A stretch of 64,000 nt of DNA from Acidobacteriota bacterium (GTDB lineage: Bacteria > Acidobacteriota > Terriglobia > 2-12-FULL-54-10): positions 40,974 to 104,973 of the forward strand of contig JACPPJ010000029.1 in NCBI GenBank assembly GCA_016191085.1. The letters are read 5' to 3'. The notes under the pieces were generated by a model. The model worked only from the letters and a program-made list of their open reading frames with translations. It did not search any database and had not been told where the DNA came from. Below are positions 36,228 through 44,975 of the stretch, piece by piece. Every line of letters begins with the position of its first letter. The first letter of the stretch is position 1. The translations under genes were made by a program, and so were the position numbers.

Positions 36228-36616
36228 TTGGTGTCCTTTCGCAGCTTGAACGCGTCGGCGAATTCCTGAATCCTGGTCCTCGGCTTGGAGTGGATCAGGT
36301 TGGTCACAGGCACCAGATGCTTGGCGTAGGTCTCCGCCAGGCGATCAACCAATAGCCGCAGTTCGTTTGTAGCCGGCTGATAGGAATACTGCGGAGGTTC
36401 CCTCCCATTCGCGGCGACAATTCCGTCTGCGGCCAGCCGCGCGATCACTTCTGCTGTCTGACTCTCGCCGATATACAGTCGCTGGGCCAACGACTCGATG
36501 GCCCAATACTGCGCGGGATTCGCTCGAAGGAGCAAGAGCGCTTCCAATTGCGCGACGGAGTCGATTCGCTCGACAATAAACCGCGCCAGATCCTCTGCGA
36601 TGAATTCGCTGCTCAT
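36224..36616 (-). CDS. Winged-helix-like soluble protein, unknown function
   Basis: A 130-residue protein: FIVERIDSVAQLEALLLLRA, AIESLAQRLYIGESQTAEVI, ARLAADGIVAANGREPPQYSYQP look like a winged helix-turn-helix, followed by a helical tail (LRLLVDRLAETYAKHLVPVT). First gene of a three-gene operon with two membrane proteins; it could be a cytoplasmic partner or regulator of them. Confidence 0.65.
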   Translation of the reverse strand: MSSEFIAEDLARFIVERIDSVAQLEALLLLRANPAQYWAIESLAQRLYIGESQTAEVIARLAADGIVAANGREPPQYSYQPATNELRLLVDRLAETYAKHLVPVTNLIHSKPRTRIQEFADAFKLRKDTK

Positions 36617-36859
36617 CCTTCCGGCTCAAACCATATCGTGGGACAAATGCAGGAACTCGTCACCGCCGTGTCGTTCACCAACTTACTTCGAGGGTCGTTT
36701 GGGACAGAAGCATTCTACAACAATGTCGCTGCGACGACATATTCTTTCAGAGCTTCTTAGCACTCCGCCGCTCGAATCAATGGGAAGACATCGGGTCAGC
36801 CAGCAAAATGCTGCGAGCTGCAGGACGCTGCGGAACGCGCGCGGCAAGTGTAACCGAGC

Positions 36860-36934
36860 ATCTATGCCATCTTTAACCGCTACAACCCACAATGGAAAAA
36901 TCTCACCCTCCGGCTTTTTACACAAGCAGCTTGA
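36860..36934 (+). pseudogene. Short IS256-family transposase remnant
   Basis: Codons read IYAIFNRYNPQWKNLTLRLF, TQAA and a stop, nearly the same as the end of the IS256-type remnant at 23214. Only the last 24 residues are left. It lies just upstream of the his leader region, so an IS end may have supplied part of the present upstream sequence, including the TTGACA at 36931. Confidence 0.75.
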
Positions 36935-36956
36935 CATCACCAGCGAGCGACTGACG

Positions 36957-36991
36957 TTGACAACGGCGGCGCGCATGAGGTACGTTATACC
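36957..36991 (+). promoter_or_regulatory. hisp: Candidate his operon promoter
   Basis: TTGACA (36957-36962) with an imperfect -10 (TACGTT 36981-36986, or TTATAC 36985-36990). The leader peptide ATG follows at 36995, so a start from this promoter would give a leaderless or nearly leaderless leader ORF. A second TTGACA is at 36931. Confidence 0.4.
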
Positions 36992-36994
36992 CTT

Positions 36995-37051
36995 ATGGTT
37001 CCCAAGCGGCACATCCATCTGCACCATCGTAGCCATCACATGTGGCGCTAG
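36995..37051 (+). CDS. hisL: Histidine-rich leader peptide of the his operon
   Basis: An 18-residue peptide MVPKRHIHLHHRSHHMWR with histidine at positions 6, 8, 10, 11, 14 and 15, ending at TAG 37049-37051. A third of the residues are His, far above chance. It lies 143 bases before hisI and just before a strong terminator, the classical layout of a translation-controlled attenuator. GAGG is 14 bases upstream, a long spacing, so initiation may be weak or leaderless. Ribosome stalling at these codons would report low histidyl-tRNA. Confidence 0.85.
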   Translation: MVPKRHIHLHHRSHHMWR

Positions 37052-37123
37052 CGGAACCGGTGTTTTAATTCGGCAATTGAAAAGAAATCGGTGACCCGCT
37101 GGCAAAGACCGGCGGGTTTTTTT
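37047..37123 (+). promoter_or_regulatory. his operon transcription attenuator (antiterminator/terminator)
   Basis: Terminator: ACCCGCTGG (37094-37102) pairs with CCGGCGGGT (37109-37117), 9 bp with one G-U, then seven T. Antiterminator: GCTAGCGG (37047-37054) can pair with CCGCTGGC (37096-37103), 8 bp with one G-U, taking the left half of the terminator. The antiterminator strand overlaps the leader stop codon, so a ribosome that finishes the leader masks it and the terminator forms; one stalled on His codons leaves it free. All elements are seen directly; function is inferred. Confidence 0.82.
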
Positions 37124-37193
37124 ATGTCCAAATTCGCTGCGGACCTCGCCGCGATGTCTTGCCGTCCGCATCCAGAACAGGTTGGAATAGCAC

Positions 37194-37595
37194 ATGGTGA
37201 ACTTTGAAAAGGCGGGCGGTCTGATTCCCGCCGTCATACAGGAATCCGGCACGGGGAAGGTTCTGATGCTGGGATACATGAACGCTGAAGCATTTGAGAA
37301 TACTCTGCAAACCGGCAAGGCGACGTTCTTCAGCCGGTCACGCAACAAGCTGTGGGTGAAAGGCGAAAGCTCCGGCCATGTTCTTAAGGTGCACGACGTT
37401 TTGGTGGACTGCGACGAGGACGCTGTGCTGATTGTCGCCGAGCAGGTCGGTTCCGGTACCTGCCACAATGGATACCAGTCGTGCTTCTACCGCCGCGTGC
37501 AGAGTGGAACCTTAGTGGAAGCTGAGCCGCGCGCGTTCGACCCTGATGCAGTTTACGCCGGTGTTGCACCGGCAACAAAAACACGCCAGGAGTAA
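37194..37595 (+). CDS. hisI: Phosphoribosyl-AMP cyclohydrolase
   Basis: A 133-residue monofunctional HisI (third step of histidine synthesis). Metal-binding motifs are DVLVDCDEDAVL and GSGTCHNGYQSCFYR; the start region VLMLGYMNAEAFENTLQTGK and FFSRSRNKLWVKGESSGH are standard. It has no HisE (phosphoribosyl-ATP pyrophosphohydrolase) extension, and hisE is not in this cluster. First enzyme gene after the attenuator; hisG starts 6 bases later. Confidence 0.96.
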   Translation: MVNFEKAGGLIPAVIQESGTGKVLMLGYMNAEAFENTLQTGKATFFSRSRNKLWVKGESSGHVLKVHDVLVDCDEDAVLIVAEQVGSGTCHNGYQSCFYRRVQSGTLVEAEPRAFDPDAVYAGVAPATKTRQE

Positions 37596-37601
37596 TCGCG
37601 C

Positions 37602-38474
37602 ATGCCGAAGCTGAAATTAGGTCTTCCAAAGGGCAGCCTACAGGACGCCACCATCGAGCTCTTCAAGCGTGCCGGATACGTTATTCAGGCGACATCGCGC
37701 TCGTACTTCCCCTCCGTTGATGACGAGGAGATGGAATGCGTTTTGATTCGCGCGCAGGAAATGTCCCGCTACGTCGAAGACGGCGTTCTTGACGCCGGGC
37801 TCACCGGACGCGATTGGGTGGTCGAGAACAACTCGGATGTCGTCGAAGTCGCCGACCTCGTTTACGCCAAGCAGAGTTTCGGGAAGGTGCGCTGGGTGCT
37901 CGCTGTTCCTCAGGACTCTGACATCCAGGGACCAAAGGATCTGCAGGGAAAAATCGTCGCCACGGAGCTTGTGAAGGCGACCGAGCGCTACCTGGCGCGC
38001 CACGGCGTCACTGCGAAAGTGGAGTTCTCCTGGGGGGCAACGGAGGTCAAGCCGCCGACGCTCGCCGACGCCATCGTCGAGGTGACAGAAACCGGCTCCT
38101 CGCTTCGCGCCAACAAGCTGAAGATCATTGACACAGTGATGGAATCGAACACCGTGCTGATCGCCAACTGTGCCGCTTGGGAAGATACGTGGAAGAAAGA
38201 AAAGCTGGCAAATATCAAGATGCTTCTTGAGGGCGCCATGCTGGCTTACGGCAAAGTAGGACTGATGTTGAACGTGCAAAAGGACCAGCTCGATGAGGTG
38301 CTCAACATCCTCCCGGCATTAAAGCGGCCTACGATCTCCGACTTGTCCGAGAAGGGCTGGGTGGCGATCAACACAATCCTCGACGAGCGGCTGGTCCGTG
38401 TCATTATTCCAAAGTTGAAGCAAGCCGGCGCGCAAGGGCTGGTCGAGTATCCGCTGAACAAGATCGTCATGTAA
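37602..38474 (+). CDS. hisG: ATP phosphoribosyltransferase, long form
   Basis: A 290-residue HisG (first step; ATP plus PRPP). Catalytic core starts [20 protein letters not shown], with [13 protein letters not shown] and the PRPP-loop-like [18 protein letters not shown]. The C-terminal about 75 residues ([20 protein letters not shown] ... [20 protein letters not shown]) are the ACT-like histidine-binding domain of the long form, so no HisZ subunit is needed and the enzyme should be feedback-inhibited. Confidence 0.97.
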   Translation: MPKLKLGLPKGSLQDATIELFKRAGYVIQATSRSYFPSVDDEEMECVLIRAQEMSRYVEDGVLDAGLTGRDWVVENNSDVVEVADLVYAKQSFGKVRWVLAVPQDSDIQGPKDLQGKIVATELVKATERYLARHGVTAKVEFSWGATEVKPPTLADAIVEVTETGSSLRANKLKIIDTVMESNTVLIANCAAWEDTWKKEKLANIKMLLEGAMLAYGKVGLMLNVQKDQLDEVLNILPALKRPTISDLSEKGWVAINTILDERLVRVIIPKLKQAGAQGLVEYPLNKIVM

Positions 38475-38570
38475 TTTGACGGTGATTAGTGAGTAGTGAG
38501 TAGTAGTGAGTAGCGCAGAGTTTGCGCTTTTCAAACTCTGCGGCCCTTCCAGTTCGCGTGGAAGAAGTTT

Positions 38571-39929
38571 ATGAAAACTGTCAGCGCCGATGTAATTCGC
38601 GTCATCCGGAGCGACGATAAGGCACACGTCCAACGCGTCTTCTCCCGCCGCGCACAACGCCTGGACGAAGCCGAGCGCGCCGTGTTGCCGATCATCGCGG
38701 CCGTCAAACGCGAAGGCGACCGCGCGCTGGTGCGCTTCGCCAAACGGTGGGACGGTTTTACGGGTACGGCCTCGGGGTTGGCAGTATCCGCCAAAGATAT
38801 CGCCGGCGCGCGCGACGCCGTGGGCGAGAGCTTCCTGCGTGCCGTTCGCGACGCAGCGTGGAATATTCGCGAGTATTGCAGGTTTCAGATGCCGAAAAGC
38901 TGGCAGCGAAGGATTCGGCCCGGCATCGAAGTGGGGCAACTAATACGGCCTCTCGACAGCGTCGGCTGCTACATACCCGGCGGGCGGTATCCGTTGCCAT
39001 CTACGCTGCTTATGACAGCCATCCCCGCCCAGGTCGCCGGCGTGGAGCGCGTGGCCGTCTGCACACCGCGGCCGAACCCGGAGATTTTCGCCACTGCGAG
39101 CGAGCTGGACATCAGCGAAATTTATACTGTTGGAGGCGCGCACGCCATCGCTGCACTGGCGTATGGCACCAAGACTATTTCCGCAGTTTCGAAGATTGTG
39201 GGACCGGGCAGCGCCTATGTGGCCGCGGCGAAGCGCCTCGTCGCGCGCGATACCGCGATCGATTTTGTGGCGGGTCCAACCGAAGTGCTGCTGATCGCGA
39301 GCGATGGTGATCCTGCTTGGATCGCCGCCGACCTGCTGGCGCAGGCAGAGCACGATGTAGACGCTACCGCTCTGCTGCTGACGCCATCGGCGAAGCTCGC
39401 CCGAGAGGTTGCCGCGGAGGTTCGCAAGCAACTTGTATCGCTCAACGGCACTGCGGCCGCGATTTCTCTCAAAAAGAACTGCGCTATTGTGATCGTTCGT
39501 GATCTGAAAGAGGCTGTTGCGCTGGCGAATCGCTTTGCGCCGGAGCACCTGTCGGTCCCGGCGGATCTCGGTCTCGAAAAAATTCGCAATGCCGGCAGCG
39601 TTTTTGTCGGCCCGTTCAGTCCCGAAGCAGCGGGAGATTATGCCAGCGGCCCCAACCATGTCCTCCCCACCGGCGGGATGGCACGGCTGCGCGGAGGCCT
39701 TTCGGTACTGGATTTTGTGAAAGTAGTATCGGTACAGAAGCTAACCGAATCGGGGCTGCGAAGCATCACGCCGAGCATTGTGAATCTGGCGCGCAGCGAA
39801 GGACTGGAAGCGCACGCGCGGTCCGTCGAGATTCGATCGGGTACGAATTCACCACAGAGAGCGCAGAGAGCGCAGAGAACGACTATATTCAAGAAATCAG
39901 ATCCATCGTCGCTCCGCTCCTCAGGATGA
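38571..39929 (+). CDS. hisD: Histidinol dehydrogenase with a repeat-derived tail
   Basis: A 452-residue HisD (last two oxidation steps). Landmarks: YIPGGRYPLPSTLLMTAIPA, GGAHAIAALAYGT, KIVGPGSAYVAAAKRLV, DFVAGPTEVLLIA, AQAEHDVDATALLLTPS, FAPEHLSV, GPNHVLPTGGMARLRGGLSV. The enzyme proper ends near residue 425; the last about 28 residues (TNSPQRAQRAQRTTIFKKSD and on) come from dispersed repeats (AGAGCGCAG units and the element at 39898-39982). The tail is probably harmless. Confidence 0.96.
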   Translation: MKTVSADVIRVIRSDDKAHVQRVFSRRAQRLDEAERAVLPIIAAVKREGDRALVRFAKRWDGFTGTASGLAVSAKDIAGARDAVGESFLRAVRDAAWNIREYCRFQMPKSWQRRIRPGIEVGQLIRPLDSVGCYIPGGRYPLPSTLLMTAIPAQVAGVERVAVCTPRPNPEIFATASELDISEIYTVGGAHAIAALAYGTKTISAVSKIVGPGSAYVAAAKRLVARDTAIDFVAGPTEVLLIASDGDPAWIAADLLAQAEHDVDATALLLTPSAKLAREVAAEVRKQLVSLNGTAAAISLKKNCAIVIVRDLKEAVALANRFAPEHLSVPADLGLEKIRNAGSVFVGPFSPEAAGDYASGPNHVLPTGGMARLRGGLSVLDFVKVVSVQKLTESGLRSITPSIVNLARSEGLEAHARSVEIRSGTNSPQRAQRAQRTTIFKKSDPSSLRSSG

Positions 39930-39982
39930 CATCCTCTATGCGGGATGTTGTCATCCTGACGACCATCGGGAGGAAGGATCTG
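39898..39982. repeat. Family D inverted repeat overlapping the 3' end of hisD
   Basis: CAGATCC (39898-39904) to GGATCTG (39976-39982) with inner inverted parts around AGGATGACA/TGTCATCCT. The sequence GCTCCGCTCCTCAGGATGAC is of the widely dispersed 'TCATCCTGAGGAGC' type. It supplies the last codons and stop of hisD and separates hisD from hisC. Confidence 0.7.
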
Positions 39983-40032
39983 TTGGGGTCCTTTGGTTGC
40001 GGTTCTGTCGCAGCGTGAACTCAAAACGGACA

Positions 40033-41187
40033 ATGTCGCCTAATACGAATTCAAAAGCAGGCCCGAAGCCCCGAGCGGCCATCGAAGCCATGGACCCGTA
40101 TCGTCCGCCGAGCAGCGGACGCGAGGATAAGCTGCGGCTCGACTTCAACGAGAACACGGTGGGCTGTTCTCCGCGGGTTGTGAAACGCTTGGGCAAAGTC
40201 GCGGCGCAGGACCTCACCGTCTACCCTGCGTACGAGGAAGTTTTCGAGCAACTCGCCGGCTACTTTGGCGTTCGCGCTGACCAGATGGCGCTGACGAATG
40301 GCACGGATGAAGCCATTCAGTTGGTCGTCAACACTTACGTAGGCGAAAAGGATCGCGTGATCGTGCTGCGGCCCTCGTATGCCATGTACCGTTTCTATGC
40401 GCAGGTTGCGGGCGCGCGAGTCATAGAAATAGATTATGCGGCTGACCTTAGATTCCCTCACGAAGCGTTGCTGCGCGCCGCTCGATCCGGTGCGAAGGCG
40501 ATATTCATTGCCAATCCGAACAACCCAACGGGAACGCTGGCCTCTCCGGAAGAATTAAGGGAGATACTGGAAGCTGCTCCAAACGCGGCGGTCTTGATTG
40601 ACGAGGCGTATTTCGAGTTTTGCGGCCGAACCGTACTGCCGTGGATCAACCGCTTCCCGAACCTTTTCGTTTCACGTACGTTCTCCAAGGCGTTTGGACT
40701 CGCGGCGCTGCGCGTCGGCTGTCTGTTTTCCGACGCCGCCAATATAGCCGTCATTCGCAAAGGGCAGTCCCCTTACAGCGTGAACGCGTTGGGAGTCGCA
40801 TGTGCGCTGGAGGCGATACGCGATCCAGGATATGTGAAGAAGTATGCCGCCGAAGTTATCCGCGCACGCGTCATGTTATGTCAGGAATTGCAGTGTCTCG
40901 GTTGGAAGTATTTCCCAAGCGCGGCGAACTTCGTTCTAGTGCAGTTCGGCTCTGCATCTGGCGCGGTGCTCCGGATGTTGCGCGACGCAGGCATTCTGGT
41001 CAGGGATCGCGGCTATGAAGTTCCCGGATGCGTGCGGATTACCGTAGGTACAATCGCGCAGACGCGGCGGCTCATATCTGCTCTCCGAAGCATCAGCCGC
41101 GCCGACGTAGATGGTCGCGTGTCGCAGACTGTTACTCCCACGCCGAAAGTTCTGCCGAAACGAGTGAAGGCAGGTGCCCTCAGATGA
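40033..41187 (+). CDS. hisC: Histidinol-phosphate aminotransferase
   Basis: A 384-residue class I/II aminotransferase. The PLP lysine is in SRTFSKAFGLAALRVG; other landmarks are LRLDFNENTVGCSPRV, TNGTDEAIQLVVNTYV, ANPNNPTGT and LIDEAYFEF. It makes histidinol phosphate. ATG 40033 is chosen over a TTG at 39997. The C-terminus after about residue 350 (ALRSISRADVDGRVSQTVTP) is longer than usual. Its stop overlaps the start of the HAD gene by 4 bases. Confidence 0.95.
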   Translation: MSPNTNSKAGPKPRAAIEAMDPYRPPSSGREDKLRLDFNENTVGCSPRVVKRLGKVAAQDLTVYPAYEEVFEQLAGYFGVRADQMALTNGTDEAIQLVVNTYVGEKDRVIVLRPSYAMYRFYAQVAGARVIEIDYAADLRFPHEALLRAARSGAKAIFIANPNNPTGTLASPEELREILEAAPNAAVLIDEAYFEFCGRTVLPWINRFPNLFVSRTFSKAFGLAALRVGCLFSDAANIAVIRKGQSPYSVNALGVACALEAIRDPGYVKKYAAEVIRARVMLCQELQCLGWKYFPSAANFVLVQFGSASGAVLRMLRDAGILVRDRGYEVPGCVRITVGTIAQTRRLISALRSISRADVDGRVSQTVTPTPKVLPKRVKAGALR

Positions 41188-41864
41188 CCGACGGACGATT
41201 GCTGATCTTCGATATGGACGGCGTTTTGGTGGATGTAACGGAATCGTACCGTCAAACGATCTGCGAGACCGTGAAGCTGTTCACCGGCAGCGGCATTTCC
41301 AACGTAGAGATTCAGGCGCTCAAGAACAGGGGCGGCTCCAATAACGATTGGGATCTGACGCTGGAGATTGTGGAATCGCGCGGCGTTCATCCCACAAAGC
41401 AGGAAGTGATAGACGCGTTCCAGCAAATCTATCTCGGGGTAAACTGCGATGGCCTGATCTCCCGCGAGCGCTGGCTCGTGCGCAACGGCTTGTTCGACAG
41501 CCTGGCGCGCCGGTACGGTTTTGCGATGTTCACAGGTCGGGAGCGTTGGGAAGCGGAATTCACGTTGGGAAAATTCGCTCCTGGTGTGCTCTTCGATCCG
41601 ATCATCGGCATGGAAGACGTGAAGCTGGAGAAGCCAGACCCGGAAGGGTTGCTGAAAATCGTCGAGCGGCGCAGGCCTGCGCAGGTGTTTTACGTCGGCG
41701 ATGTGATGGACGACTGCCGTGCGGCCAAGGCCGCCAACGTGCAGTTCATCGGAGTCGTGGGCGCGGAGAATCCTTTGCAGGGCGAGCTTGAAGCGATCTT
41801 CCGGCGCGAGGGCGCCGTGGCAGTCATCCCAAACGTGAACGAACTGGAAAGCGTGCTGCCGTGA
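41184..41864 (+). CDS. HAD-family phosphatase, candidate histidinol-phosphatase
   Basis: A 226-residue HAD hydrolase, subfamily IA. Motif I LLIFDMDGVLVDVTESY (both Asp kept), motif II MFTGRERWE (Thr), Lys in VKLEKPDPEG and motif IV GDVMDDCRAAK are all present, so it should be active. It resembles the HAD subfamily found with hisB and hisC genes (TIGR01548 type). It is translationally coupled to hisC and no other histidinol-phosphatase is in the cluster, so it probably removes phosphate from the HisC product; substrate is inference. Confidence 0.85.
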   Translation: MTDGRLLIFDMDGVLVDVTESYRQTICETVKLFTGSGISNVEIQALKNRGGSNNDWDLTLEIVESRGVHPTKQEVIDAFQQIYLGVNCDGLISRERWLVRNGLFDSLARRYGFAMFTGRERWEAEFTLGKFAPGVLFDPIIGMEDVKLEKPDPEGLLKIVERRRPAQVFYVGDVMDDCRAAKAANVQFIGVVGAENPLQGELEAIFRREGAVAVIPNVNELESVLP

Positions 41865-41894
41865 TGACCAGTTCGACATATCGCGGCAGGTGTT

Positions 41895-42030
41895 TAGTAA
41901 GGCCGCGGTTTCAACCGTGCCGCAGAGCCGAGAGAAAAAATCGGCTTTAGCCGCTGAGGGTGCCACCTCAGGGGCTAAAGCCCAAGATAAGTGGCCGAAT
42001 CATCGGCACGGCTGAAGCCGTGCCCTTACG
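41895..42030. repeat. Family A dispersed repeat inside the his operon
   Basis: Between the HAD gene and hisB. GCGGTTTCAACCGTGCC at the left, CGGCTTTAGCCGCTGAGG and CAGGGGCTAAAGCCC in the middle, and GGCACGGCTGAAGCCGTGCC (42005-42024) plus CTTACG at the right; these are the same modules and order as in imuB and at 33221. It would form several hairpins in the operon mRNA. Confidence 0.85.
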
Positions 42031-42040
42031 TTTCCATCTT

Positions 42041-42670
42041 ATGGCTGCAAGAATCGATAGTTCCGGGCGTGGGCGCTCTCACATTCGCAAAGCGCACGTG
42101 GAGCGAAACACCACTGAGACGCAGATCCAGGCCACGCTCACACTCGAAGGCAAAGGACGTTACGACGTCCATACCGGAATCCATTTTCTCGATCACATGC
42201 TGGAGCTGTTCGCAAAGCACGGAGGTTTCGACCTGAAGCTGCGCGCGAAAGGCGACCTCGATGTGGATCAGCACCACACCGTTGAAGACGTAGGGATCGT
42301 GCTCGGCCAATGCTTTCGCGAGGCGCTCGGCGACCGTCGCGGCATCAATCGCGCCGGTTATTTTCTGATGCCGCTGGATGAGGCGCTGGCCGTCGTGGCT
42401 GTAGATTTGTCGGGCAGGCCTTACCTGGTCTGCAATGTTCCATTACAGCAGCCGAAGGTGGGCGACCTGCAAACCGAGTTGATCGAGGATTTCTTCCAGG
42501 GCTTTGCCACGCATGTAGGGGCGAACGTGCATCTGCGGTTGCTCTATGGCCGCTCCACGCATCACAGCGTGGAGGCAATTTTTAAGACGTTTGCGCGCGC
42601 TATGAAAATGGCTGTGTCGCTGGATAGCAGGCTCAAAAAAGAACTGCCCAGCACGAAAGGGCTGTTGTGA
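42041..42670 (+). CDS. hisB: Imidazoleglycerol-phosphate dehydratase
   Basis: A 209-residue monofunctional HisB. Mn-binding motifs are [32 protein letters not shown] and [17 protein letters not shown]. It dehydrates imidazoleglycerol phosphate. No phosphatase domain, in line with the separate HAD gene. ATG 42041 lies just past the family A repeat; residues before [14 protein letters not shown] ([19 protein letters not shown]) are slightly longer than usual. hisH starts 4 bases before its stop. Confidence 0.96.
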   Translation: MAARIDSSGRGRSHIRKAHVERNTTETQIQATLTLEGKGRYDVHTGIHFLDHMLELFAKHGGFDLKLRAKGDLDVDQHHTVEDVGIVLGQCFREALGDRRGINRAGYFLMPLDEALAVVAVDLSGRPYLVCNVPLQQPKVGDLQTELIEDFFQGFATHVGANVHLRLLYGRSTHHSVEAIFKTFARAMKMAVSLDSRLKKELPSTKGLL

Positions 42671-43287
42671 TCTCCGTGATTGATTACGGCGCGGGAAATC
42701 TGCGGTCCGTGGAAAATGCGCTCAATCAATTAGAGGTTCCATTCGCGATCACCTCTCGCGCCGAGGATGTTGCCCGCGCCTCGGCTGTCCTGCTGCCGGG
42801 TGTAGGCCACTTCGGGCAGATGATGCGTTCACTCGAGCGGCTGGGGTTGATCTCTGCTCTGCGCCAGTCCATTCAGGGCGGCGTCCCATACCTCGGCATT
42901 TGTCTGGGAATGCACGCGCTCTTTGAGGCCAGCGAGGAAGCGCCGGCGCTCGCCGGTCTGGGAATCCTGAAGGGCACCATCCGCCGCTTCCCCGAGGGCA
43001 TGAAGGTCCCGCACATGGGGTGGAATCAACTACAGTTCGAGGAAGGCACGCGGTTCTTCGAGGGAATCGAGCCCGCGCCATTCGTCTACTTCGCGCATTC
43101 GTACTACTTGCCTGCCGCGGAGACGGTCTCTTCGGCAAACGGGACCTTCGCAGCGGCCATTGCTGAGTACGGCTTTCCGTTCGTCGCCGCAATCGAACAC
43201 GACAATATTGCTGGCGTGCAGTTCCATCCGGAAAAGTCGGGAGATTTAGGACTGCGAATGCTACGCAATTTCGCACAGGGCCGCTGA
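42667..43287 (+). CDS. hisH: Imidazole glycerol phosphate synthase, glutaminase subunit
   Basis: A 206-residue class I glutamine amidotransferase. The nucleophile Cys is in [13 protein letters not shown], and the His-Glu pair in [10 protein letters not shown]. It feeds ammonia from glutamine to HisF. GTG start overlapping the hisB stop; hisF begins 5 bases after it ends, consistent with complex formation. Confidence 0.96.
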   Translation: MISVIDYGAGNLRSVENALNQLEVPFAITSRAEDVARASAVLLPGVGHFGQMMRSLERLGLISALRQSIQGGVPYLGICLGMHALFEASEEAPALAGLGILKGTIRRFPEGMKVPHMGWNQLQFEEGTRFFEGIEPAPFVYFAHSYYLPAAETVSSANGTFAAAIAEYGFPFVAAIEHDNIAGVQFHPEKSGDLGLRMLRNFAQGR

Positions 43288-43292
43288 ACGTT

Positions 43293-44063
43293 ATGCTTGC
43301 CAAGCGCATCATTGCATGTCTGGACGTCAAGGAAGGGCGGGTCGTCAAAGGCATCAACTTCGTCCAGTTGCGCGATGCGGGGGACCCGGCCGAGCTTGCC
43401 GCGGCGTACAATTGCGAAGGAGTGGACGAGGTGGTCTTTCTGGACATAACCGCATCCCACGAGCGCCGCAAGCTGATCATCGACACCGTCGCACGCACGG
43501 CGCGGCGAGTGTTCATACCGCTCGCAGTCGGCGGAGGCATTCGGTCCATCGGCGATGCGCGGGCCATCCTCACCTCCGGCGCCGACAAGATATCAGTCAA
43601 TACTGCCGCCATTGAGAATCCGGAGCTGATCACGGCGCTATCGGAAGAATTTGGTGCGCAGGCCGTGGTGCTGGCCATCGACGCGCGACGCGAAGGCAAC
43701 GGCTGGTGCGTTTACACGTACGGCGGCCGTAAGCGCGAAAATCTCTCCGCGGTAGAGTGGGCCGTCAGAGGCCAGAAGCTTGGGGCGGGCGAAATCCTGC
43801 TGACGTCAATGGATTGCGACGGCACCGAGAAGGGATTCGACTGCGAGCTGACCTGCGCGATCTCGAGCGCTGTGGGCATTCCGGTGATCGCGTCCGGCGG
43901 TGCGGGCTGTGCGGAACACTTCGCCGAGGTGCTGACAAAAGGCAGAGCGGACGCGGCGCTCGCCGCCTCTATATTTCACTATGGCAAAGTGCGCGTTCGC
44001 GACCTGAAGGCTCATCTCAGGAGCCAAGATATTCCGGTGAGGCTGTCGGAGCCACGCGGGTAA
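43293..44063 (+). CDS. hisF: Imidazole glycerol phosphate synthase, cyclase subunit
   Basis: A 256-residue (beta/alpha)8 barrel. Catalytic Asp residues are in [15 protein letters not shown] and [14 protein letters not shown]; the phosphate-binding loops are [16 protein letters not shown] and [15 protein letters not shown]. With HisH it forms IGP and AICAR, linking histidine to purine synthesis. Confidence 0.97.
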   Translation: MLAKRIIACLDVKEGRVVKGINFVQLRDAGDPAELAAAYNCEGVDEVVFLDITASHERRKLIIDTVARTARRVFIPLAVGGGIRSIGDARAILTSGADKISVNTAAIENPELITALSEEFGAQAVVLAIDARREGNGWCVYTYGGRKRENLSAVEWAVRGQKLGAGEILLTSMDCDGTEKGFDCELTCAISSAVGIPVIASGGAGCAEHFAEVLTKGRADAALAASIFHYGKVRVRDLKAHLRSQDIPVRLSEPRG

Positions 44064-44187
44064 GCAAGCGGATGCGGCGCTCGTGCCTTTGCACGACACG
44101 CAGCCCCTCATCTATGCTGTGGCTCTGACCGATGTGAGTGCTGGAACGTTTATGCGGGGGACGACTGGTGTGAGCGGAGAAACCGCG

Positions 44188-44826
44188 ATGAATTCCCGTG
44201 TCGAATGGCCAAAGACAGGTTTCAGTCATCGCATCCACGCATGGATGCTGGCTCACCTGAATGCGCGTTACGAGCGCCTGGTTGCAGATAGAAAGCGCGC
44301 CATGCTGGCCAACCTTCGCGGCTGCGTTGTCGAGATCGGGCCGGGCACGGGTCCGAACCTGCCATATTACCCGAAGGAAATTCGCTGGATCGGCGTGGAA
44401 CCGAATCGTTACATGATGCCGTATGTGAAAAGAGCCGCCGAGCAGTTCGGGTTAACCGTGGATGTCCGGCCCGGTCTCGCCGAAGAGATCCCGGTAGCAC
44501 AGAATAGCGCCGACGCGGTCGTCAGTACGTTAGTGCTGTGCTCCGTCAGCGACCCGGAGCGCGTTTTACGCGAGGTGCTGCGGGTCCTCAAACCTGGAGG
44601 CAGGTTCCTGTTCATCGAGCATGTGGCAGCCCCGCGCGGTAGCAGGCTCCGGCGCGTTCAGGATTGGTTGCGTCCGCTGTGGACCAAGATTGGCGATGGC
44701 TGCCATCCAAACCGCGAGACGTGGCAGTACATCGAAAGTGCTGGGTTTGCCAGCGTTCAGATAGAGCATTTCCGTTTGCCGCTGGGACCGGTTTCGACGC
44801 AGATCGCGGGCACCGCAAGTAAATAA
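44188..44826 (+). CDS. SAM-dependent methyltransferase (type 11)
   Basis: A 212-residue methyltransferase inserted between hisF and hisA. Motif I VVEIGPGTGPNLPYY, motif II WIGVEPNRYM, and the segment SADAVVSTLVLCSVSDPERV, LREVLRVLKPGGRFLFIEHV are of the UbiE/methyltransferase-11 type. Its family is often annotated as phospholipid or quinone methyltransferase. No role in histidine synthesis is known. ATG 44188 follows GGAGA at good spacing; upstream ATGs in frame are less likely. Confidence 0.85.
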   Translation: MNSRVEWPKTGFSHRIHAWMLAHLNARYERLVADRKRAMLANLRGCVVEIGPGTGPNLPYYPKEIRWIGVEPNRYMMPYVKRAAEQFGLTVDVRPGLAEEIPVAQNSADAVVSTLVLCSVSDPERVLREVLRVLKPGGRFLFIEHVAAPRGSRLRRVQDWLRPLWTKIGDGCHPNRETWQYIESAGFASVQIEHFRLPLGPVSTQIAGTASK

Positions 44827-44975
44827 AGAGTGACGAATGGCAAGTAAGAGTGACAAGAATAAGATAGGAACTTCGGAGTTCTAATCGAAAGGACCCTCGC
44901 TCCTAGCTAACTTCTCAGCTTCTGGTTTTTGCTTCCAACTTGTCACTCGTCACTTGTCACTGGACACTACTTACC

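Noticed and set aside
36683..37468. Long leftward open frame across the his leader and hisI
   Set aside because: It is antisense to a well-supported leader, terminator and hisI, and its sequence shows no domain.
44827..44975. TCACTCGTCACTTGTCAC repeats as a CRISPR-like array
   Set aside because: Units are short, irregular and lack spacers of constant size; similar TCACTTG stretches occur near 2230, so this is dispersed low-complexity sequence.
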